Origin: Streptomyces phaeofaciens
Lineage (GTDB): Bacteria > Actinomycetota > Actinomycetes > Streptomycetales > Streptomycetaceae
NCBI RefSeq assembly: GCF_014648915.1
Contig: NZ_BMSA01000014.1
Span: forward strand, 62,001-126,000
Direction of reading: 5' to 3'
DNA length: 64,000 nucleotides
The notes under the pieces were generated by a model that was not told the DNA's origin, ran no database searches, and was given only the letters and a program-made list of their open reading frames with translations. The position numbers were made by a program, and so were the translations under genes. How positions within the stretch are numbered: position 1 is the first letter of the stretch; every line of letters starts with the position of its first letter. Of this stretch, positions 58,337-64,000 are shown piece by piece.

Positions 58337-59818
58337 TCAGCCGGCGTCGCCGTGCCCCTCCAGGTCGGCCAGGTCGGCCAGGTCCAGGGCCGCCGCCATG
58401 CGTACGGCGACATCCTCGGCGTAGGTCGCGTCGGACCGCTGGAAGGCGCTGCGGCCGGCCCCGCGCAGGAACGTCACGACCCCCAGCGTGCGGCCCCGGC
58501 TGCGCAGCACCGCGCACAGGGCGTGCACGGTGTCCTCGGGCCACACCCGGGCCCGCGCCCACTCCCGCGCCTCCTCGGCCGACACGGAACCGGCGCCGGC
58601 CCGCACGGAACCCGCCCGCGCCACGCACTGGAGCACCGGATGCGTCTCGCCGTAGCGGACCGGCAGCCCGGCGTGGCCGGTGAGCGCGCTGGGGCCCGGA
58701 CCGCCCGACGGGGTGGCCGCGATCCGCACCAGGCGCGGCGGCCCGGCCGGCGCGTCCTCGTCCGGGACGCCGCCCGGCGCCCGGCCGAACGGGATCCGTT
58801 CGCCCGGGGTCCGTTCGATCAGGATCCGGTCGAGCACGGCGTGGTCGGCGAACCCGGCGAGCGCGAAGTCCAGGTGGACCGTGGCCGCCTCGGCCGGGTC
58901 CTCGCACTCGGCGGCCGCCCGGGCCGCCCGGTGCAGCTGATTGGCGCGGAAGCGCAGCAGGGCCGCCTCCTGCTCGCCCTGCTTGGCCTCGGTGACGTCC
59001 TGGAAGAGCCAGCCCACACCGAGCGGCACCGGCTCCTCGGCGAGCGGTGACGCCAGGCGCAGGAAGCCGCTGCGCCAGCAGCGCCGCCGCTCGCCCTCCG
59101 GGGTGCGCACCCCGACCCACATCTCGGCCGGCGCGGGCGGGGCGCCCTCGGCGAGGACGTGCGTCAGCGCGTTCTCCAGCTCCTCCACACCGCGCGTGAG
59201 CAGGTCGCCCAGGGGACGGCCCAGGACCGCTGTGCGGCCGGTGCCGAGCGCGCGGGCGGCGTGCGCGTTGACCACGGCGGGACGCAGATCGGCGTCGACC
59301 AGGACGACACCCCAGGAGGCGTCGTCGAAGAGGGCCTCGCTGAGCGCGATGGAACGCTCCAGGTCGATCTGGGCGTGGACCTCGCTGAACGCGCAGTACA
59401 GGCCCGCGGGCTTGCCGTCGGGCCCGGGCACGGCGGCGGACTGGGTGCGGACCAGGACCCGGCCGCCGTCCTTGGTGAGCAGCGCGAACTCGTGCACCTG
59501 ACGGCCGGGCGCGTGCATCGCCGCCATCAGCCGGCTCTCGACCTCCTCGGCGTCGGCCTCCCGCACCGCCCAGCCCGCAAAGCCCTGCCGGCCCACCGCC
59601 TCCGCCGCGCTCCAGCCGAGGATGCGTTCCGCCTCACGGTTCCAGTGGGTGACGACGCCGTCCGCGTCGAAGGCGCACAGGGCCGCGTCCATGCCGTCGA
59701 GCAGCGCGGCGAGCAGGTCCGCTCCGTCGGGGCCACCGGGACCGCCGGGACCGTCCGGCCGCTCGGGCTCTTCCGGCCCCAGCTCGTCGGTGGTCCCGCT
59801 ACGCCGGGAAGCACTCAC
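58337..59818 (-). CDS. PAS-PAS-GAF signalling protein without output domain
   Basis: A 493-residue protein. The first PAS domain lies at about 35-155 (MDAALCAFDADGVVTHWNRE, ILGWSAAEAVGRQ), a second at about 165-285 (FDDASWGVVLVDADLRPAVV), and a GAF-like domain covers about 300-485 (VHALCAVLRSRGRTLGVVTFL). No kinase, HTH or SpoIIE phosphatase follows, so it is probably a sensor acting through a partner. GTG 59818 has GGGGG at 5 nt; an upstream ATG at 59893 would add 25 residues. Confidence 0.8.
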   Translation of the reverse strand: MSASRRSGTTDELGPEEPERPDGPGGPGGPDGADLLAALLDGMDAALCAFDADGVVTHWNREAERILGWSAAEAVGRQGFAGWAVREADAEEVESRLMAAMHAPGRQVHEFALLTKDGGRVLVRTQSAAVPGPDGKPAGLYCAFSEVHAQIDLERSIALSEALFDDASWGVVLVDADLRPAVVNAHAARALGTGRTAVLGRPLGDLLTRGVEELENALTHVLAEGAPPAPAEMWVGVRTPEGERRRCWRSGFLRLASPLAEEPVPLGVGWLFQDVTEAKQGEQEAALLRFRANQLHRAARAAAECEDPAEAATVHLDFALAGFADHAVLDRILIERTPGERIPFGRAPGGVPDEDAPAGPPRLVRIAATPSGGPGPSALTGHAGLPVRYGETHPVLQCVARAGSVRAGAGSVSAEEAREWARARVWPEDTVHALCAVLRSRGRTLGVVTFLRGAGRSAFQRSDATYAEDVAVRMAAALDLADLADLEGHGDAG

Positions 59819-59944
59819 CTGGACCCCCTGCCGGTTCGCTCGCTTGCCCTCATTCAACTCGAACGTGACGCAGCCCACATATGATTCCCGCAAGATTGCA
59901 GAGGAATCGTGGCACCCGCGAGAAGCCGCTGAACAGCCGCCGGT

Positions 59945-60412
59945 TCAGGCCCGGGAGCCGTCCTGGAGGGCTGACGTCAGCCGCAGGTCGACCCACTCGT
60001 CGTGCTCGCCGTCCAGGACGTACCGGTCGACCTCGGCGAAGCCGTGCGCCGCCGCGAACCGCAGTCCGTCCTCGTTCACCGCCAGCACGCACGTCTCCAC
60101 CGTCCGAGCGCCCAGCACGCGCGCGTGGGTGAGCGCGTGGGCGTACAGCGACCCGCCGTACCCGCGCCGCCGGTGCTCGGGCAGGACGCGCGCGATGACG
60201 GTCGCCACAGCCTCGTCGCCCCCCGGCGGGCGCACGGTGGAGCAGCCGACGAGGACGTCACCCGCATAGGCGTTCTCCAGCCGGTAGCGCCCCGCGCGCT
60301 CACGCACCTCGGCGAGCGACAGCGCGGCCGGCGGGACGATCACGTTGTGCACATGGCGCCACTGTTCGAGAGCGGTGTCGCCGTCGACGAGCTCGATACG
60401 AAGGTCGGTCAC
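59945..60412 (-). CDS. GNAT-family acetyltransferase
   Basis: A 155-residue GNAT protein with VATVIARVLPEHRRRGYGGSLY as the acetyl-CoA loop (RRRGYG) and NEDGLRFAAAHGFAEVDRYV in the C-terminal lobe. GTG at 60412. It is 32 bp from the RidA gene on the same strand. Substrate unknown. Confidence 0.83.
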   Translation of the reverse strand: MTDLRIELVDGDTALEQWRHVHNVIVPPAALSLAEVRERAGRYRLENAYAGDVLVGCSTVRPPGGDEAVATVIARVLPEHRRRGYGGSLYAHALTHARVLGARTVETCVLAVNEDGLRFAAAHGFAEVDRYVLDGEHDEWVDLRLTSALQDGSRA

Positions 60413-60444
60413 GGCAGCAGCGAACCGTGCACGCCCGGCCCACG

Positions 60445-60861
60445 TCAACGCGTTTGCGCGCCCCCCGCGGCGGCCCCCGCGGGCCTGCGCGCGTCCACCT
60501 CGATCTCGATCCGCATCCGGGGATCGGCCAGCCCGCACACCATCATCGTGGCCGCCGGCCGCACCTCCCCGAAACAGCGGCGCAGCACCGGCCAGCACGG
60601 CTCGAAGTCGTCCCGCTCGGGCAGCAGATACCGCACCCGTACGACGTCCCCGAAGCCGCAGCCGGCCTCCGCGAGCGCCGCGCCGATGTTCCGCAGGCAC
60701 TGCTCGGCCTGCTCCACGACGTCTTCGGAGATCGTCATCGTCGTGTAGTCGTAGCCGGTCGTCCCCGACACGTGCACCCGGTCGCCGTCGACGACGGCCC
60801 GGGCGTAGCCGATCCGCTCCTCGAACACGGAACCGCTGAGAATCGCGCGCCGCTCTGCCAT
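60445..60861 (-). CDS. RidA/YjgF-family protein
   Basis: A 138-residue protein. It has VVDGDRVHVSGTTGYDY, VVEQAEQCLRNIGAALAEAG, and ATMMVCGLADPRMRIEIEVDA, where the RidA-type Arg (in DPRMRIEIE) is kept. RidA proteins hydrolyse reactive imines. It is divergent from a LysR gene, which may regulate it. ATG at 60861. Confidence 0.88.
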   Translation of the reverse strand: MAERRAILSGSVFEERIGYARAVVDGDRVHVSGTTGYDYTTMTISEDVVEQAEQCLRNIGAALAEAGCGFGDVVRVRYLLPERDDFEPCWPVLRRCFGEVRPAATMMVCGLADPRMRIEIEVDARRPAGAAAGGAQTR

Positions 60862-60933
60862 GACCGGCACGCTAGGTGGACAGGGGCGATACGTCCAATA
60901 CGCGACAGGCCACGGTCTGATACCTCTGGAGAT

Positions 60934-61842
60934 ATGGAACGCCCGGACCTGCCGCCGCTCCCCCAACTGAACGCCTTCCTCGTCCTCGCCGAGGAACTCC
61001 ACTTCGGCCGGGCCGCCGGACGGCTCGGCATCGCCCAGCCGCCGCTCAGCCAGCAGATCCGCCGGCTGGAGGACCGGGTGGGGCACGCGTTGTTCCAGCG
61101 CTCCCCGGCGGGCGTCACCCTCACCCCGGCCGGGCGGGCGCTCCTGCCCGCCGCGCGCCGGGCGCTCACCGGCCTCACGGACGGCCTGACCGCGGCCCGG
61201 GCCGCCGGCGACGGACGCACCGGCCGCCTCCGCGTCGGCTTCGCCGCCTCCCTCGCCCTGACCCTGCTGCCGGACCTGCTGCGCACCCACCGCGACCGCC
61301 TCCCCGGCGTCCACCTCGACCTGCGCGAGATGACGACCGCCCCGCAGCTCACGGCCCTGCGCGGGGGCGGGATCGACGTGGGCCTGCTCCGCGAACCACC
61401 GCCGTCCGACCCCGGACTGTCCTTCCGCACGATCGCCACCGAGCCGTTCGTCGCGGTCCTCCCCGCCGCCCACCCCCTGGCCGAGCGGCCGGTGACACCC
61501 CTGGGCGACCTCGCCGACGCCCCGTTCGTCCTCCTCCCGCGCGAGGCCGGCCCCGGCCTCCACGACCGCATCACCGCCCTGTGCGCCACGGCCGGCTTCA
61601 CCCCGCGGGTCACCCAGGAGGCCGTCGAGTGGCTGACGGTCTGCGCCCTCGTCGGCACCGGCCTGGGCGTCTCCCTGGCCCCCGCCGCCCTCCGCCGCCT
61701 CCGCCTGCCGGACGTCGCCTTCCGCCCGCTGCCCCCACCCGCGGGACGGACGACGGTGGCAGCGGCCTGGCGCACGGACGACGGGAATCCGCTGGTGAGC
61801 GGCTTGCTGGCGACGCTCACTCGATCCGATCGTGAGCGCTGA
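60934..61842 (+). CDS. LysR-family transcriptional regulator
   Basis: A 302-residue LysR protein with an N-terminal winged HTH (LNAFLVLAEELHFGRAAGRL, PPLSQQIRRLEDRVG) and a periplasmic-binding-like effector domain (RVGFAASLALTLLPDLL). ATG at 60934, 72 bp from the divergent RidA gene, which is the likely target together with itself. Its 3' end abuts an IscB-type remnant. Confidence 0.9.
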   Translation: MERPDLPPLPQLNAFLVLAEELHFGRAAGRLGIAQPPLSQQIRRLEDRVGHALFQRSPAGVTLTPAGRALLPAARRALTGLTDGLTAARAAGDGRTGRLRVGFAASLALTLLPDLLRTHRDRLPGVHLDLREMTTAPQLTALRGGGIDVGLLREPPPSDPGLSFRTIATEPFVAVLPAAHPLAERPVTPLGDLADAPFVLLPREAGPGLHDRITALCATAGFTPRVTQEAVEWLTVCALVGTGLGVSLAPAALRRLRLPDVAFRPLPPPAGRTTVAAAWRTDDGNPLVSGLLATLTRSDRER

Positions 61843-62335
61843 AGAACCCGCTAGCACGAAGATCGGGCTCCCGTTCGAGAATCGCGACGCCATGCGCCTG
61901 AGCAAGACACACACCTTGGACGCCCTGTCCGTCGGCCCTCTCGATCACGCAGGCGGCGACAAGATCGTGCGATTTCCCGGTCATGTCCTCGTCGTCAAAG
62001 CCACCGGGCGCGGCTCCTACGCCCGGACCACGCCGGACCGGTACGGATTCCCCCGCCTGCTGCGGCCGCGTGGCAAGCAGCACTTCGGATACTCCACGGG
62101 AGACCTCGTACGTGCCGTCATGCCGTCCGGGAAGTGGGCCGGGACATGGACCGGCCGCATCTCGGTCCGCGCCAGGGGCCAGCACAGCCTCACGGCGCCC
62201 ATGGGGCGACTGAACGTCTCCCACCGGAATCTCACGCTCTTGCAGCGGAGTGACGGATACGGCTACAGCGTCCGGCCAGAAGCGTCGCCGTCAAGTCTCG
62301 GAAAAACAGTTGATTGGCGGCAGAACGGTTCCTAG
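61832..62335 (+). pseudogene. C-terminal remnant of an IscB-type (OMEGA) nuclease
   Basis: The 167-residue frame holds only the last part of an IscB-like protein. It has the RuvC-III segment RLSKTHTLDALSVG, then VVKATGRGSYARTTPDRYGFPR, FGYSTGDLVRAVMPSGKWAG and SHRNLTLLQRSDGYGYS, which match the IscB C-terminus from memory. The PLMP, RuvC-I/II, bridge helix and HNH parts are absent. The left boundary coincides with the end of the LysR gene. It is a decayed fragment, probably of an IS200/IS605-type element. Confidence 0.7.
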
Positions 62336-62353
62336 GGTGCCTTGTACACGGTG

Positions 62354-62366
62354 AAAGGAGGTGATC
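62354..62366 (+). promoter_or_regulatory. Perfect extended Shine-Dalgarno
   Basis: AAAGGAGGTGATC is fully complementary to the 3' end of 16S rRNA and lies 6 nt before a 12-codon ORF. Such a complete match is far beyond normal Streptomyces genes. Confidence 0.75.
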
Positions 62367-62371
62367 CGGTA

Positions 62372-62410
62372 ATGCAGGAAACCCGGACGCGTGAGGTGGC
62401 TGCGGGCTAG
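62372..62410 (+). CDS. 12-residue small ORF with an extreme ribosome-binding site
   Basis: ATG 62372 opens MQETRTREVAAG and stops at TAG 62408, inside a hairpin (GGTGGC 62395-62400 with GCCACC 62417-62422). I recognise this combination as a recurrent Streptomyces sequence but know no function. It follows the IscB remnant by 36 bp. Confidence 0.5.
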   Translation: MQETRTREVAAG

Positions 62411-62490
62411 CGGCTCGCCACCACACTCTGTGCGGTGCCGGACCAGCGCGTGAACGACGCGTGCAGCCGGCCCAATCCCAGCAGTCACCC

Positions 62491-62552
62491 GACCCGCGAG
62501 TCGCCGGTACGTCCGGCCGGACCCTCCTCAGGGAGGACCCGACTCGCGGGTC
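62491..62552. terminator. Hairpin with 12-bp outer stem
   Basis: GACCCGCGAGTC at 62491-62502 pairs with 62541-62552, with an inner CCTCC/GGAGG stem (62523-62536). It is in the region between the small ORF and the leader peptide; probably a terminator or a structured RNA. Confidence 0.55.
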
Positions 62553-62659
62553 GTCTGCGTTCTCGGGGGGCGGGCTCTCGGGGCTCTTCGTGGCCGAAGG
62601 ATTTTCGGGGCGTGGCGGGCGTCACGGAGGGATTTTTCGGCAGGCAGTAGGGTGGGGGC

Positions 62660-62734
62660 ATGCTTTCGCTCGTTCGGCGCCGCCACGTGGACTACGTCCG
62701 CGTCACGAGCATGGGCTGTCGACGCTCCATCTGA
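62660..62734 (+). CDS. HVDxxRV-type leader peptide
   Basis: A 24-residue ORF (MLSLVRRRHVDYVRVTSMGC then RRSI) with a G-rich ribosome-binding site. It matches the actinobacterial leader-peptide family with a conserved R-HVD-x-x-RV core and a downstream Cys, which I know from genes of sulfur assimilation. It lies 74 bp upstream of the dioxygenase gene. An AGCCGC/GCGGCT hairpin (62755-62772) sits between them. A cysteine-responsive attenuation role is inferred. Confidence 0.7.
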   Translation: MLSLVRRRHVDYVRVTSMGCRRSI

Positions 62735-62807
62735 GCCGTCCAGCCGCTTCTGTCAGCCGCCTCTTCGCGGCTCGCTCCTGATTCACACCCCCCGTCCTTT
62801 CACCCGC

Positions 62808-63848
62808 ATGGACACAGTCATGACGAACGCGTCGACGATTCCGTCGTACCAGCAACTCCCGATCATCGACCTCTCGGCCGCCGACCGCGGTCCGCAGGCA
62901 CGTGCGCTGTTGCGCGCGCAGCTGCACAGTGCCGCCCACGACGTGGGGTTCTTCCAGCTCGTGGGGCACGGGGTGCCGGACGAGGACACCCGGCGGCTGC
63001 TCACCGCCATGCGGGCCTTCTTCGCCCTGCCGGAGGCCGAGCGGCTCGCGATCGACAACGTGAACTCGCCGCACTTCCGCGGGTACACGCGCACCGGTGA
63101 CGAGCGGACCGGTGGCCGGCAGGACTGGCGGGACCAGCTGGACATCGGGGCGGAGCGGCCGGCGCGGGCGCCCGGGCCCGGCGAGCCCGCCTACTGGTGG
63201 CTGGAGGGGCCCAATCAGTGGCCCGCCGCACTGCCCGGGCTGCGGACGGCCGCGCTCGCGTGGATCGACCGGCTGAGCGCCGTCGCCGAGCGGCTCCTGC
63301 ACGAGTTGCTCGCCTCCATAGGCGCCGCGCCCGACTTCTACGACCCCGTCTTCGGCGAGCGGGCGCATCCGCACCTGAAGCTGGTCAGGTACCCGGGCAG
63401 CGCGGGCGACGGCACCGGCCAGGGGGTCGGGGCGCACAAGGACTACGGGTTCCTGACGCTGCTGCTCCAGGACCAGGTGGGCGGGCTCCAGGTGCAGCGG
63501 GAGGACGGCCGCTTCCACGAGGTGCCGCCGCTGCCCGGTGCCTTCGTCGTCAATCTCGGGGAGCTGCTGGAGGTGGCGACGAACGGGTATCTCGTCGCCA
63601 CCAATCACCGGGTGGTGTCCCCGCCGAGCGCCGTCGAGCGGTTCTCCGTGCCGTTCTTCTACAACCCCCGGCTGGACGCGCGTGTAGAGCCGCTGCCGTT
63701 CCCGCACGCGTCCGCCGCGCCGGGGGTGACGGACGATCCGGCCAACCCGCTGTTCGCCGAGTACGGCTTCAACGAGCTGAAGGGCAAGCTGCGCGCCCAT
63801 CCGCTGGTGGCCGAGCGGCATCACGCGGAGCTGCTCAGCCCCGCGTGA
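62808..63848 (+). CDS. 2-oxoglutarate/Fe(II)-type dioxygenase (isopenicillin N synthase family)
   Basis: A 346-residue enzyme. The N-terminal DIOX_N part (IIDLSAADRG, HDVGFFQLVGHGVPDEDTRR) is followed by the jelly-roll with iron ligands H and D in GAHKDYGFLTLLLQD, the distal His in ATNHRVVSPPS, and Arg in ERFSVPFF for the co-substrate. ATG 62808 is chosen; ATG 62820 is an alternative. Function within the family is open. The HVDxxRV leader upstream suggests a link to sulfur supply. Confidence 0.87.
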   Translation: MDTVMTNASTIPSYQQLPIIDLSAADRGPQARALLRAQLHSAAHDVGFFQLVGHGVPDEDTRRLLTAMRAFFALPEAERLAIDNVNSPHFRGYTRTGDERTGGRQDWRDQLDIGAERPARAPGPGEPAYWWLEGPNQWPAALPGLRTAALAWIDRLSAVAERLLHELLASIGAAPDFYDPVFGERAHPHLKLVRYPGSAGDGTGQGVGAHKDYGFLTLLLQDQVGGLQVQREDGRFHEVPPLPGAFVVNLGELLEVATNGYLVATNHRVVSPPSAVERFSVPFFYNPRLDARVEPLPFPHASAAPGVTDDPANPLFAEYGFNELKGKLRAHPLVAERHHAELLSPA

Positions 63849-63909
63849 TCGCTCCGGGTACGCGGCCGGGTACGGGGCGGTACGGGTACGCGGCCGGGTA
63901 CGCGTGCGC

Positions 63910-63957
63910 GGCTCAGTGCGCGGCTCAGTGCGCGGCTCAGTGCGCGGCTCAGTGCGC
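63910..63957. repeat. Four tandem 12-bp repeats
   Basis: GGCTCAGTGCGC is repeated four times exactly. Each unit contains TCA, so on the minus strand the stop codon of the edge gene is repeated in frame every 12 bp. Confidence 0.85.
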
Positions 63958-64000
63958 GATGTCGCCGAAGCCCTCGATCTCCTGGGGACCGCGTGAGCCG
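63949..64000 (-). CDS. C-terminal end of a gene running off the window
   Basis: On the minus strand the last codons read GSRGPQEIEGFGDIAH before TGA at 63949. Only 17 codons are inside the window, so the product cannot be named. Codon use is normal for Streptomyces. Confidence 0.55.
   Translation of the reverse strand, partial: GSRGPQEIEGFGDIAH

Noticed and set aside
63859..63957. Short repeats near the right end considered as a CRISPR array.
   Set aside because: Units are 12 bp head-to-tail with no spacers; a simple tandem repeat.
1..64000. Search by eye for tRNA and rRNA genes.
   Set aside because: No segment with a tRNA-like TTCGA loop and acceptor pairing or an rRNA core was recognised; a covariance-model scan would be needed to exclude them.

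Overview
The window is high-GC actinobacterial DNA, almost certainly a Streptomyces chromosome arm-to-core segment. Evidence: very GC-rich third codon positions, many GTG starts, GTGA/ATGA start-stop overlaps, and recognisable Streptomyces landmarks: the Ser/Thr kinase AfsK at the left, the iron regulator DmdR1 and a SIS-domain gene with a DasR-type site at the right, and purU, an ECF sigma factor and a STAS gene between them. All function calls come from reading the sequence and from family knowledge; no search was run.

Left 42 kb (1-41537). A dispersed acyl-CoA catabolic gene set is interleaved with unrelated genes. It contains two AMP-forming acyl-CoA ligases, a fused acetate-CoA-ligase-type synthetase, two lipid-transfer-protein thiolases (Ltp), two DUF35 Zn-ribbon/OB-fold partners, two crotonases, four acyl-CoA dehydrogenase subunits (two of each heteromeric type), an HSD17B4-like SDR, a zinc alcohol dehydrogenase, an amidohydrolase, a cyclase-family hydrolase, a flavin reductase, a DoxX protein, a Ddn/F420-type protein and an MFS carrier. 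The enzyme mix resembles actinobacterial steroid or isoprenoid side-chain and ring-acid degradation. The promoters of most of these operons carry one shared, apparently dedicated operator, CTGAC-N5-GTCAG (12 sites at 7 intergenic regions). This is the best candidate for an undescribed system here: a scattered regulon whose regulator is not yet assigned. The TetR gene at 8389 is the only TetR gene inside the area.

Genes embedded in this area but lacking the operator include afsK, a VOC protein, an Lrp/LysE pair, an expansin-like protein, a PNPOx-family oxidase, two HATPase anti-sigma-type proteins, a toxin-antitoxin pair with a frameshifted toxin, a tannase-like esterase and two flavoenzymes.

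Middle (41.5-56 kb). Housekeeping and regulatory genes: an EF-hand protein, a STAS anti-anti-sigma, an ECF sigma with a translationally coupled zinc-finger/mycothiol-isomerase-like partner, purU, an orphan branched-chain-type substrate-binding lipoprotein, a TQYIPP-repeat membrane protein, an NsdA-like regulator, a primase-polymerase-like protein, an ABC exporter pair and an alpha/beta hydrolase.

Right (56-64 kb). A structured intergenic region, dmdR1 with a long antisense ORF, a SIS-domain protein, a PAS/GAF protein, GNAT, RidA and LysR genes, a truncated IscB-type (OMEGA nuclease) remnant, a 12-codon ORF with a perfect anti-16S Shine-Dalgarno, an HVDxxRV-type leader peptide ahead of a 2-oxoglutarate/Fe(II) dioxygenase, and the tail of one more gene at the window edge.
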